Part shown: piece by piece, positions 7,683 through 15,608 of the stretch
Numbering within the stretch: the stretch's first letter is position 1
Layout of the letters: each line of letters opens with the position of its first letter
NCBI GenBank assembly: GCA_913776825.1
Contig: CAJYPV010000001.1
Coordinates: 1 to 35,389 of the forward strand
Source of the DNA: Burkholderiaceae bacterium
Lineage (GTDB): Bacteria > Pseudomonadota > Gammaproteobacteria > Burkholderiales > Burkholderiaceae_C
Length of the DNA stretch: 35,389 nucleotides
Direction of reading: 5' to 3'
The notes under the pieces: model-generated
Databases searched by the model: none
Seen by the model: the letters and a program-made list of their open reading frames with translations, nothing else
What the model was told of the DNA's origin: nothing
Position numbers and translations under genes: made by a program

Positions 7683-9278
7683 ATGACGATCATCGACGCC
7701 GTTCTGATCTTTCAAGCGCTGCTGGGCGCTTTCGACAATCTCTGGCATCACGAGTGGGCAGCGCGTCTGCCGCAGCAACGCGGCGCGCGGCGCGAGCTGG
7801 CGCTGCATGCGGCGCGGGAAGCGCTCTACGGCGCCTTGTTCCTCGGCCTGGCCTGGTGGGCCTGGCAGGGCGCCTGGGCGCTGGCGGTGGCGGCGGTGCT
7901 GCTGGTGGAGATCGTCATCACGCTCGCCGACTTTCTGGAAGAAGACCGCACCCGGCAGTTGCCGCCGTTCGAGCGTTGGCTGCACACGGTGCTGACGGTC
8001 AGCTACGGCCTGTTCGTCGGCCTGATGGGGCCTCGACTGCTGGACGCCTGGTCGTTGCCGACCGAGCTGGTGCCGGCGGGGCGGGGCTGGGTCTCGTGGT
8101 TGTTCACGGCCTTCGCGGTCGGCGTGTGGCTGTGGAGCCTGCGCAATCTGCTGGCGGTGCGTCGCCTCGGTCGCGAGCCGTCACCGGCCCTGCCACCGGT
8201 GGCGGCGCATGCGCCCGCGGTGCTGATCACCGGGGGCACCGGCTTCGTCGGCCGTGCCCTGGTGGCGCGCTGGCGTGCGCAGGGTCGTCGCCTGATCGTG
8301 CTGTCGCGCGATGTGCGGCAGGCGCGGGGGCAATTCGATCCGTCGATCGCGGTGATCGGCTCGCTGGACGAGCTGCCGTCGGAGACCCGCATCGGCGCCA
8401 TCGTGCATCTGGCCGGCGCGCGGGTGCTGGGTCGGCCGTGGACGGCGGCGCGGCGCCGCGCGCTGATGGAGAGTCGCACCGGCCTGCAGCAGCAGTTGCA
8501 TCGGCTGGTCTGCCGGCTGGCGCAGCGGCCTGCGGTGATGGTCTCCGCCTCGGCGGTCGGCTTCTATGGCGTGCCTGGCGTTGAGCAGGTCTGCGATGAG
8601 GACACACCGCCGATGCCGCAGGTCTTCCAGTCGGCGCTGTGTGTGGCCACCGAGCATGAAGCGATGCGGATGGAGGTGCTGGGCTTGCGGGTGGTCCGCC
8701 TGCGCTTCGGTGTGGTGCTGGGCCGCGAGGACGGCGCGTGGCCGATGCAGGCCATGGCGGCCCGCTTCGGCCTGGGCGCGCGCTTGGGTTCTGGACGTCA
8801 GCCCACGCCGTGGATTCACCTGGACGATGCGGTCGGGCTGATCGATTGGGCCTTGCATCATCCGGCGCTGAACGGCGCGGTGAACGCGGTGGCGCCGGAC
8901 CTGGTGGATCAGGCCACCTTCACGCAGCGCCTGGCCGCTTCGTTCGGTCGGCCGGCGTGGCTGCGACTGCCGGCAGCGCCACTGCGCTGGCTGGCCGGCG
9001 AGATGAGCACGCTGCTGCTGGATGGGCAGCGGGTGTGGCCGGCACGGGTGCTGGCGTCCGGCTATGGGTATCGGTTTCCGGACCTGGCTTCCGCGCTGCA
9101 GGACCTGGCGACGCGGCCCGTCACATCCGGCGCTGGTGGGAGCGCGGCGGCGCGTCCCCTCGAAGGCATGGGGCTTGCCACGGCGGTGGGGGTCGAACCT
9201 GGGTTCGGCATTCCTCACCCTGGTGCCGGCGGATCGTTCGCGGTCGGCGGCGCACACGTACAGCGAGAACCTGCATGA
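7683..9278 (+). CDS. TIGR01777-family NAD(P)-dependent epimerase with N-terminal membrane domain
   Basis: 531 residues. The first 160 or so hold about four hydrophobic helices, with acidic segments such as LADFLEEDRTRQLPPFE between them, followed by a short linker. The rest is an extended SDR (YfcH/TIGR01777) fold: nucleotide site VLITGGTGFVGRALV, HLAGARVLGRPWTAARRR, SASAVGFYG and WIHLDDAVGLIDWAL. Most family members consist of the SDR part alone (about 300 residues), so this is a membrane-anchored fusion. Substrate unknown. An AGGAG site about 8 bases upstream fixes the start. Its stop overlaps the next start (ATGA). Confidence 0.82.
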   Translation: MTIIDAVLIFQALLGAFDNLWHHEWAARLPQQRGARRELALHAAREALYGALFLGLAWWAWQGAWALAVAAVLLVEIVITLADFLEEDRTRQLPPFERWLHTVLTVSYGLFVGLMGPRLLDAWSLPTELVPAGRGWVSWLFTAFAVGVWLWSLRNLLAVRRLGREPSPALPPVAAHAPAVLITGGTGFVGRALVARWRAQGRRLIVLSRDVRQARGQFDPSIAVIGSLDELPSETRIGAIVHLAGARVLGRPWTAARRRALMESRTGLQQQLHRLVCRLAQRPAVMVSASAVGFYGVPGVEQVCDEDTPPMPQVFQSALCVATEHEAMRMEVLGLRVVRLRFGVVLGREDGAWPMQAMAARFGLGARLGSGRQPTPWIHLDDAVGLIDWALHHPALNGAVNAVAPDLVDQATFTQRLAASFGRPAWLRLPAAPLRWLAGEMSTLLLDGQRVWPARVLASGYGYRFPDLASALQDLATRPVTSGAGGSAAARPLEGMGLATAVGVEPGFGIPHPGAGGSFAVGGAHVQREPA

Positions 9279-10354
9279 ACTTCAAGCACAACGACATCGA
9301 CAGCGATGACATGGACGTGCCTTTGGGCGCGGCCTCGGGGCTGGCCGCCGGCCTGGTCGGCGCCGCGGTGATGACCGGCTTTCAGGCCCTGCTGGCCCGC
9401 GTCAAGATCACGTCGGGCGTTTCCGGGGCGCCGTCCACCGAGAAGGCCGCCAACCGCCTGGCGCGTCTGGCCGGCCAATCGATCCCGCGCGGCCAGCGCG
9501 GGGCCGCGGGCGAAGCCATCCACTATGCGGTGGGCAGCCTGGTGGGCGGTGTGTATGGCGCGATGGCGGAAGTCCAGCCGCGCGTGACGATGGGTCAAGG
9601 CACCGCCTTCGGCGTGGCCGCGGCCACCGTCGTCGATGAGACGCTGGTGCCCGCCTTCCGGCTCGGCGATCCCGTCTGGCGCGCGCCTGCGCAGTCGCAT
9701 CCGTATTCGTATGTCTCCCACATCGTGTTCGGGGCGACTACCGAGGTCGCCCGTCAGTTGTTCCGTCGATTCTTCTCGCGGGTGAAGGCGGGTGCCGCCG
9801 CCGTGCAGCAATCGCCGACCCGCCCGATGCTGCGCACGCAGGCGCCGGCGCCGGACGCGCCGCGCAGCCTGATCCTGGCCTTCCTGCTCGGCGCCACGGC
9901 CGGGCCGCGCACCAGTGCGCCGCTGGCCGTGGTGAGCGCAGCGGCCCGTCTCGGCTGGATCAATCTGAAGGGATCGCCGCTGGCCTTCCTCGGCACGACG
10001 CAAGCGGTGGCAGTGACGGCGCCGATGGCGATCGGCGAACTGGTGGTCGACAAGCTGCCCGACACGCCCGACCGCACCATGCCGGTGGGCGTGGGCGCGC
10101 GGGTGTTGAGCGGCGCGGTCTCCGGCGCGGCGGTGGCGGGCGGCCGGTCGTGGCAAGGCGCGCTGGCGGGGGCGGCGGGGTCGATCGTCGCGACCTACGT
10201 CGGCCATGCGATCCGGACCCGTGTGTCGCGTGCGCTGGGGCAGGACTGGCCGGTCGCTGCGGCCGAGGATCTCTTGGCCTTCGGCGGCGCGACGATGGTG
10301 TGTCTGGCGTCGGTCGCGCCGGATCGTTCCTCGGACACGCACTGGGCGACCTGA
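9275..10354 (+). CDS. DUF1440/DUF4126-like two-part membrane protein
   Basis: 359 residues, rich in Gly and Ala. Residues 15-170 resemble the DUF1440 (YagU-like) membrane proteins: LGAASGLAAGLVGAAVMTGF, then GEAIHYAVGSLVGGVYGAMAE and HPYSYVSHIVFGATTE. Residues 205-345 resemble DUF4126 proteins: LGATAGPRTSAPLAVVSAAA, VVDKLPDTPDRTMPVGVGAR and repeated glycine-rich helices. The two halves are usually separate proteins, so this appears to be a fusion. It is translationally coupled to the preceding epimerase gene. Function unknown; together with its neighbours it may be part of a membrane-associated redox or lipid-modifying unit (inference). Confidence 0.65.
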   Translation: MNFKHNDIDSDDMDVPLGAASGLAAGLVGAAVMTGFQALLARVKITSGVSGAPSTEKAANRLARLAGQSIPRGQRGAAGEAIHYAVGSLVGGVYGAMAEVQPRVTMGQGTAFGVAAATVVDETLVPAFRLGDPVWRAPAQSHPYSYVSHIVFGATTEVARQLFRRFFSRVKAGAAAVQQSPTRPMLRTQAPAPDAPRSLILAFLLGATAGPRTSAPLAVVSAAARLGWINLKGSPLAFLGTTQAVAVTAPMAIGELVVDKLPDTPDRTMPVGVGARVLSGAVSGAAVAGGRSWQGALAGAAGSIVATYVGHAIRTRVSRALGQDWPVAAAEDLLAFGGATMVCLASVAPDRSSDTHWAT

Positions 10355-10365
10355 GCGTGATGGTG

Positions 10366-10395
10366 GGCGCTGAAGGCCTCGACGGCTTCAGCGCC
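10366..10395. terminator. Stem-loop between convergent genes
   Basis: GGCGCTGAAG (10366-10375), a 10-base loop and CTTCAGCGCC (10386-10395) form a perfect 10-bp stem between the stops of two convergent genes. There is no T-run on either side, so it is probably a bidirectional stabiliser or weak terminator rather than a classic intrinsic terminator. Confidence 0.5.
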
Positions 10396-10410
10396 TCATC
10401 CCGGGCGCGC

Positions 10411-10845
10411 TCATTCCACCAGCACGTTGCGGTTCTTGAGCGCGAGATGGATCTTGTCGCCGATGGTGTCCTTGTTGAAAGGCTTCACCACATAGCCGGT
10501 GGCGCCGAGTTGGGCGGCCCGGATGATGTCTTCCTTGCGGCCCTCGGCGGTGACCAGCAGCACCGGCGTGTTGCGCAGCGGATCATCCTGCGGCTTGGTG
10601 CGCAGCGCTTCCAGGAACTGGAAGCCGTTCATGATCGGCATGTTGATGTCGCTCAGCACGAAGTGCACCGGCTCGCCGGATTGCTGGGCCAGCTCCAGGG
10701 CGCGCAGCGCGGCCTTGCCGTCTTCCGCTTCGACGATCTTGCGAAAGCCCAGCTCTCGCAACAGACCGGAAATGATGCGGCGCATGGTGGAGAAATCGTC
10801 CACCACCAGGAAGCAGAATTCTTCGCGCTTGATCGTCGTGACCAT
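10411..10845 (-). CDS. CheY-like single-domain response regulator
   Basis: 144 residues, only a receiver domain. The acidic pair is D16-D17 (LVVDDFSTMRR), the phospho-acceptor is D66 (LSDINMPIMNG), with T99 (LVTAEG) and K121 (VVKPFN). The VDDFSTMRRI and SDINMPIMNGFQFL stretches are those of CheY itself, so it could bind the flagellar motor. It is about 15 residues longer than E. coli CheY, with the extra residues at both ends. No other chemotaxis gene is nearby. A GGAG site precedes the start. Confidence 0.88.
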   Translation of the reverse strand: MVTTIKREEFCFLVVDDFSTMRRIISGLLRELGFRKIVEAEDGKAALRALELAQQSGEPVHFVLSDINMPIMNGFQFLEALRTKPQDDPLRNTPVLLVTAEGRKEDIIRAAQLGATGYVVKPFNKDTIGDKIHLALKNRNVLVE

Positions 10846-10955
10846 ATCGGACTCCGTGAGGCTGGAATCCTAGCCTGTGCCGCGAACCGGTCCCAGCGCC
10901 TGGTGGCTGGTGGGGACGCGCCGCACGGCGGCGTCCCGGGTTCGCGTGCATCACG

Positions 10956-11249
10956 TCACGAAGCGAGCACGCGCTTGGCGGGGGTCTTGAACTTCAGCGC
11001 GTCCTGATGCGCCTGCGGCACGACCGATTTGCGCACGTTGGACAGCGCATTCAGGATGCGGTGGGTCGGCATGCCGGCATCCATCAGCTGACGGGCCGAT
11101 TGCAGCAGCACCAGATCCTGGAAGGTGAAGCGCATCTTGGCGCCGGGCTGCAGCAGGTCTTCGTCGATCAGGGTTTCGATCAGGCTCGGGGGAATGCCGG
11201 CGATGTTGACGGCTTGCTTCATCGAGAAGGGGGCGACAGCTCGGGTCAT
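10956..11249 (-). CDS. MerR-like DNA-binding mini-protein
   Basis: 97 residues. The stretch AVNIAGIPPSLIETLIDEDLLQPGAKMRFTFQDLVLLQ followed by ARQLMDAGMPTHRILNALSNVRK resembles a MerR-type winged helix (turn, then the F-x-x-D-L-x-x-L helix and the S/T-x-x-x-I-x-x-x-L helix). The dimerising coiled coil and effector domain of full MerR proteins are missing. In related bacteria this module is often joined to TPR or receiver domains; here it stands alone, 110 bases upstream of the CheY-like gene on the same strand. Regulation of that neighbour is possible but unproven. Confidence 0.6.
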   Translation of the reverse strand: MTRAVAPFSMKQAVNIAGIPPSLIETLIDEDLLQPGAKMRFTFQDLVLLQSARQLMDAGMPTHRILNALSNVRKSVVPQAHQDALKFKTPAKRVLAS

Positions 11250-11526
11250 GGGGTGCTCCTGTTGAATGACGCTACGTTAAGGGCCGGGCGCGTCGCGCAG
11301 GGCCGGTCAAGGTCGCAGGTGCCTGTAGGACAAGACGAAAGGGCGAGGATCGCCATGGGATGTCGCCGCAGCGCCGAGTCGTCGACCGCCACGGCGAAGC
11401 CTTCCCGCCACACCCCTTGGTGGGAGTCGTCTCAGCGACGCCCGGAGCGTCATCGCGCTGTTGCAGAATCCGCCGCGCCCGAGCCGGCTGGTGCGCGGGC
11501 AGATGCTTTGACTCAGGGACCGACGC

Positions 11527-11931
11527 ATGAAACCGACATTCCTCTTCGCCTCGATCGCCACTGTGGCGCTGGCCCTGTTCGCAGGCGCCGTGCCGTCTGC
11601 CGAGGCCCAGGCCGGCTACAGCCTGAAGGCGATCGAGTCGCGACCGATTCCTCGGGACGATCACTTCGCGCTGTGGAAGGACGTGGCGCTGCGTGCCTGC
11701 TCGGAGTCGAAGGAGCGATTCAACCTGGAGGCGTCGCAATGCCGGCGCGTGATCTCGGAGCGCGGCGACAGCTGCGCCGCCAAACTCCAGAATGAGAGCC
11801 CGCTGATGATCTCGTCCACCGAGGTGTCACGGCATCTTGGCCGCAAGTACCTGCAGTGCGCCACGCCCTATTACTTCTGCAAGGGCGTCGAGGTGAAGAC
11901 CGAGGAAGAAGCCCGCAGCAAGTGCCGCTGA
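11527..11931 (+). CDS. Secreted cysteine-rich hypothetical protein
   Basis: 134 residues. MKPTFLFASIATVALALFAG followed by AVPSAEAQ is a clear Sec signal peptide with likely cleavage after AEA or AQ. The mature part of about 106 residues contains six cysteines (in RACSE, SQCRR, DSCAA, LQCAT, YFCKG, SKCR), enough for three disulfides, which fits a periplasmic or secreted protein. The family is not recognised. The upstream 277 bases hold no gene that I can support. Confidence 0.65.
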   Translation: MKPTFLFASIATVALALFAGAVPSAEAQAGYSLKAIESRPIPRDDHFALWKDVALRACSESKERFNLEASQCRRVISERGDSCAAKLQNESPLMISSTEVSRHLGRKYLQCATPYYFCKGVEVKTEEEARSKCR

Positions 11932-11943
11932 GCGCGGGCAGTC

Positions 11944-12008
11944 CCGAGCGTGGCGTCGCCCGCTCGGAATGACTGGCAAGCGAGGCGGGGCGCGCAGGAC
12001 GGCGCCCC
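11944..12008. terminator. Two stem-loops between convergent genes
   Basis: CCGAGCG (11944-11950) pairs with CGCTCGG (11961-11967), and GGGGCGC (11987-11993) pairs with GCGCCCC (12002-12008). They fill the gap between the plus-strand gene ending at 11931 and the minus-strand gene ending at 12017. No T-runs follow, so this is a structure-based call. Confidence 0.35.
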
Positions 12009-12016
12009 GATGAGCT

Positions 12017-12385
12017 TCAACGCCCGCTGCGTCGCTGCTCCCGCAGCATGAAGAGATACAGGCTTTCGACCTTGGCGCGCGCCCACGGCGTCTTGCGCAG
12101 GAACTTCAGGCTGGAGCTGATGCTGGGATCGCTTTCGAAGCAGCGCACGGGAATGCGTTCCGCCAGACCGCGCCAGCTGTAGGCCGCCACCAGCGCATTC
12201 AGCATGTCTTCCAGACGCACGCCGTGCAGCGGATTGCGCGGCTGGCTTGGCATGGGCGCGGTGCCCGGACCGGGAGCGGGTGCGCCGCCTGACGGATCGG
12301 ACGAATCGACCGACGGCCTGGCCGGCGGCTCACCGGGCGCATGGGCCGAAGGGTCAGCGGAAGAATCAGCGGAAATGGAAGGCAT
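12017..12385 (-). CDS. VF530 (DUF2132) family DNA-binding protein
   Basis: 122 residues. The C-terminal 75 carry the conserved VF530 core: NPLHGVRLEDMLNALVAAY, WRGLAERIPVRCFESDPSI, SSLKFLRKTPWARAKVE and LYL. The family is small, about 70-80 residues; structural work on the Vibrio member led to the DNA-binding annotation. Here a 44-residue low-complexity Pro/Ser/Ala stretch precedes the core. An ATG at 12253-12251 (MPSQPRNPLHG) would give a 78-residue product of normal family length and may be the real start. Confidence 0.82.
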   Translation of the reverse strand: MPSISADSSADPSAHAPGEPPARPSVDSSDPSGGAPAPGPGTAPMPSQPRNPLHGVRLEDMLNALVAAYSWRGLAERIPVRCFESDPSISSSLKFLRKTPWARAKVESLYLFMLREQRRSGR

Positions 12386-12474
12386 GGCGGCATTGTCGCC
12401 GTGGATGCCGCTGCCGCTGAATCACCGCTCGGCGCGGGGCACCGGGCCCCGCATCGGCGTCGCTGGTTGAAAGG

Positions 12475-12939
12475 TCAGCGGGATTTCTTGGACTTGGTCA
12501 CATCCATGGGCGTGTCCGGATTGAGCGTGCGCACCAGATAGCGGGTGCGGGCGTCGAAGGAGCCGCGGGCGATGACGACGCCGGGAGTTTCGTCGTGATA
12601 GACGGCGACTTCCAGGAACAGCGGGTCCTTGGACGGGGCGATGAACCACCCGCCCGGCTCCACCTTCGGCATGGGCTTGCAGGGCAGGGGTCCGGTGTGT
12701 TCTGCGACGCCCTTCTCGGGATACCAAATCACGCACTGGCCAGCCTTGAGCGGCAGCAGCGGCGCCGGAATGCGATTCTTGGCGGTGACGTGGAAGTAGG
12801 AATTGTCCTGACCGGGCGCGGCACGGCCGACGTCCCGTTCCGGATCGGAGGCCTTGCCCATCGTCTGGGCGCCAGCGCCGAGAGAGGTCAGCAAAGCGGC
12901 GGTGCCCAGCAGGGCGGCGGTCAAATGGCGAAGGCGCAT
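12475..12939 (-). CDS. Secreted hypothetical protein
   Basis: 154 residues. The start at 12939 is chosen because MRLRHLTAALLGTAALLTSL with a following GAGAQ is a good signal peptide and a GGAG site lies just upstream; the longer open frame before it is a shadow. The mature part contains two cysteines (GQCVIWYPEKG and LPCKPMP) and beta-rich blocks such as WFIAPSKDPLFLEVAVYHDE, ending with a basic KSKKSR tail. It is likely periplasmic. The family is not recognised. Confidence 0.6.
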   Translation of the reverse strand: MRLRHLTAALLGTAALLTSLGAGAQTMGKASDPERDVGRAAPGQDNSYFHVTAKNRIPAPLLPLKAGQCVIWYPEKGVAEHTGPLPCKPMPKVEPGGWFIAPSKDPLFLEVAVYHDETPGVVIARGSFDARTRYLVRTLNPDTPMDVTKSKKSR

Positions 12940-13188
12940 GGGAGCTCCGGCAAGGGTTGCGGCCTCAGGCGAGGCGTTCGCCCAGAGCAGGCAACCGGCA
13001 TGCCAGCATGGCTGGCGCAGTACGCGTCGGCGCTTCATGCCTTCGGTCGGCGGGTCTTGAGGCGGTAGCGTGATCTCACGCTGACAGGGCCCCCTGCTCA
13101 AGGCGGTGCCGGGCTGTTCCAATCGCAGCGGGCGACCCGGCGGGACAATCCTGCAACGCCTCCGACTGTCTCGCTTCTTCCCCATCCG

Positions 13189-14469
13189 ATGACCCAGCCA
13201 GACTCCACGTCGCATTACCTCGTCGTCACTGTCGGCACGGCCGGCGACCTGTTCCCGTTCATGGCGATGGCGCAGGCGCTGCAACGCGCGGGCCGGCGCG
13301 TGACCGTGTTGACGAATCGGGTCCATGAGCCAACGGTGCGTGCGGCCGGACTGGCCTGTGTCCCGCTCGGCACCGTCGAGGACTACCAGCGCCTGATCGC
13401 GAATCCGGAGGTCTGGCATCCGCGGCGCGGTCTGGCGCTGCTGCTGGGGCAATACCGCGAGGCCATGCCCGAGCTGCTCCAGGCGCTGCGAGCCGCCACC
13501 GCGGGCGACACGTCCAGCGTGGTGCTCGCGCATCCATTGGCGGTGCCTGGCGCGGCCATTGCGCGAGAGCTGGGCGAGGTGGCTGGTGTAGCGACGATCT
13601 ATCTGGCTCCCGCCAACCTGCGCAGCTGTGAGGATCCGATGCGGCTGGGACCGCTCACCGTGCCGCGCTGGGTGCCGCCTGGCTGGCGCGAGGCACTCTG
13701 GCGCCTGGTCGAACGCCGTGCGGTGAATCCGGCGGCGCTGCCCGGCATCAATGCCGTGCGGACGCAGCAGGGGCTGCCGCCGATCTCGTCCTTTCTCGAC
13801 CACATGGCGCAGGCGCCTGATCTGTCGATCACGCTGTTTCCCGCCTGGTATGGGCGGACGGCTGGAGATTGGCCGAAACCGCTGGTCGAGGGCGACTTCC
13901 TGTTTCCCGACACCTCCGACGGACCGCTGCCCGACGCGCTGGAGGCGTTTCTCTCCACCGGCAGCGCGCCGATCGTCTTCACGCCAGGCAGCGGCCACGT
14001 GCACGCGAGCGACTTCTTCCGACACGCGCTCCGAGCGACCAAGCAGTTGGGCTGCCGCGCGGTGTTCCTGACGCGTGAGCGCGCGCAGGTGCCGGCGTCG
14101 CTGCCGGCCGAGGTGATCTGGCAGTCGTTTGTCCCGATGGCTGCGCTGCTGCGGCGGTCGGCCGCGCTGGTGCATCACGGGGGCATCGGCACCACGGCCG
14201 AGGCGCTGCGCACCGGCACGCCGCAACTGGTCACGCCTTTCGCCTACGACCAGTTCGACAACGCGGCGCGAGTCGTCGACTTGGGCGCGGGTTTGACGCT
14301 GCCGGCGGCCCGCGTGACCGCCTCGCGTTTGCGCCGACGACTGGCGCGATTGCTCGATCCGTCGTATCGCGCCGCGTGTCAGTCCGTGGCGCAGCGCTTC
14401 GATACCGCCGCCGATGCGCAGGCCGTGGCCGCGCGGCTGGAGCGCGCGATTCAGGACCTCGTGCGCTGA
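13189..14469 (+). CDS. GT1-family glycosyltransferase (UGT/MGT-like)
   Basis: 426 residues, GT-B fold. The N-terminal half starts YLVVTVGTAGDLFPFMAMAQ, the usual acceptor-side Rossmann start of sterol, macrolide and rhamnosyl transferases (RhlB type). The C-terminal half has the nucleotide-sugar signature: FTPGSGH, then VHHGGIGTTAEALRTGTPQL (H329-H330 region) and PFAYDQFDNAARV. The DQ-x-x-N pattern is that of UDP- or dTDP-sugar donors. The acceptor is unknown; a lipid or natural product is likely. It stands alone between oppositely oriented genes and lacks an obvious ribosome binding site. Confidence 0.82.
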   Translation: MTQPDSTSHYLVVTVGTAGDLFPFMAMAQALQRAGRRVTVLTNRVHEPTVRAAGLACVPLGTVEDYQRLIANPEVWHPRRGLALLLGQYREAMPELLQALRAATAGDTSSVVLAHPLAVPGAAIARELGEVAGVATIYLAPANLRSCEDPMRLGPLTVPRWVPPGWREALWRLVERRAVNPAALPGINAVRTQQGLPPISSFLDHMAQAPDLSITLFPAWYGRTAGDWPKPLVEGDFLFPDTSDGPLPDALEAFLSTGSAPIVFTPGSGHVHASDFFRHALRATKQLGCRAVFLTRERAQVPASLPAEVIWQSFVPMAALLRRSAALVHHGGIGTTAEALRTGTPQLVTPFAYDQFDNAARVVDLGAGLTLPAARVTASRLRRRLARLLDPSYRAACQSVAQRFDTAADAQAVAARLERAIQDLVR

Positions 14470-14556
14470 GCGCGGCGCGGCTTGCGCTCGGTGGTTGGAA
14501 CGGCGCGTCGATCGATCTCGGCTGATGCGATCGGCTCGATCGATGCGTCGTGACGC

Positions 14557-15168
14557 TCAGCGCGGACGCAGCTCGGTCTTGCGTTCGATGATGCGGGACA
14601 CGAGGCCGTACTCGACCGCTTCTTCGGCGCTCAGCCAGCGATCGCGGCCGATGTCGTCGAGCACCTGAGCGAGCGGCTTGCCGGTCTCTCGGGCGATGGT
14701 CTGGGCGATGCGCTCGCGGGCCTTGATGATTTCCCGGGCCTGGATCGCGATGTCGCTGGCCGGTCCGCCGGCGCCGCCGCTGGGCTGGTGGATCAGGAAG
14801 CGCGTATTGGGCAGGCAGTAGCGCCGTTCCTTGGGCGCGGCGAGGTAGAGGTGGGTGGCGGCGCTGCCCACCCAACCGGTGCCGATCATGTTGACCGGCG
14901 CGGCAATGAATCGCACCAGGTCGTGGATCGCATCGCCCGATTCGAGGTGACCGCCGGGTGAGCTGACCAGCACATCGATGGGCGCGTCGCTCTCGGCATC
15001 GAGTGCGATCAGACGGCGGGTCACGTCAGCCGCCATCACGTCGGTCACGGTGCCGAAGATCAGCAGCGTGCGCGCTTTGAAGGCCTTTTCCTCCAGGTAG
15101 GAGGTGCGCGGTTCGGTGAGGCTGGAGGGGGAGAGAGGCGCGTCGGGGGTGGGGGATGGGGGCTGCAT
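14557..15168 (-). CDS. ClpP-like serine protease (second-type ClpP)
   Basis: 203 residues. The fold markers of ClpP are all present: DVLVSSPGGHLESGDAIHDL, WVGSAATHLYLAAPKERRYC, LPNTRFLIHQPSGG and GRDRWLSAEEAVEYGLV. The catalytic triad is intact: S102 in GSAA, H127 in IHQP and D176 in GRDR. The GWVGSAAT stretch differs from the GQAASMG of housekeeping ClpP, and no clpX or tig is adjacent, so this is a paralogue. The first 20 residues are Pro/Ser-rich. A GGAG site precedes the ATG at 15168; the longer frame upstream is non-coding. It probably needs a Clp ATPase encoded elsewhere. Confidence 0.85.
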   Translation of the reverse strand: MQPPSPTPDAPLSPSSLTEPRTSYLEEKAFKARTLLIFGTVTDVMAADVTRRLIALDAESDAPIDVLVSSPGGHLESGDAIHDLVRFIAAPVNMIGTGWVGSAATHLYLAAPKERRYCLPNTRFLIHQPSGGAGGPASDIAIQAREIIKARERIAQTIARETGKPLAQVLDDIGRDRWLSAEEAVEYGLVSRIIERKTELRPR

Positions 15169-15180
15169 TCGGGGATCTCC

Positions 15181-15330
15181 TGTGGGGTGGGAGATGCGTA
15201 GACGAATGAGGGTGGGGGGATGTGACAGGGGAGGGGGGCTGGGGTTGGGCTGTCTGTGTTGGTGCAAATGGAGATGCGTGGCATTCGGCTGAAGGTGGGT
15301 GGCGGCAGACGGGTGTCGGGAGGCGCTTTT
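15181..15330 (-). promoter_or_regulatory. C-rich, G-poor leader of the ClpP-like gene; G-quadruplex-prone on the plus strand
   Basis: On the plus strand 15209-15250 contains at least six runs of 3-6 G separated by short gaps, enough for a G-quadruplex motif. On the minus strand, which would be the mRNA of the ClpP-like gene, the same stretch is long, C-rich and G-poor, with many YC dinucleotides, the composition expected of a Rho-utilisation site. This is seen by eye; a function in attenuation or stress control is inference. Confidence 0.35.
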
Positions 15331-15348
15331 GCGGCATCTCGGTCGGTC

Positions 15349-15375
15349 GATGACCGTTTCGGGAGACCGGTCATC
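15349..15375. repeat. 8-bp inverted repeat, possible operator
   Basis: GATGACCG (15349-15356) and CGGTCATC (15368-15375) form a perfect inverted repeat with an 11-base gap, in the 440-base region between the ClpP-like gene and the next plus-strand gene. The layout fits a dimeric regulator site. Apart from this and the C-rich leader I see no gene in 15169-15608. Confidence 0.3.
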
Positions 15376-15608
15376 AGCCCATATTGGCTTCTCAGGCGCC
15401 AAGGGAGTGGTCTGACGGCACGAGAGGCCGCCCGATGCCGCTGACGACGCTCGTGGCGGAAGAGTGACTGCTCCAGGGTTTGTGCCGCTCCATACGGTTG
15501 GTAGATTCGCGCACGACGGATGCGGGTGACTGGATCGACTTGGGCGCTCGCGGCTGCCACCAAGCATTTAGCATCGTGCGGCGTAGGTGGTACACATTAA
15601 GGAAGGAA

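Noticed and set aside
4859..7693. 944-residue histidine kinase frame
   Set aside because: The first 290 or so codons overlap the plus-strand DUF4166 gene in antisense and have no protein-like pattern; the kinase starts at 6814.
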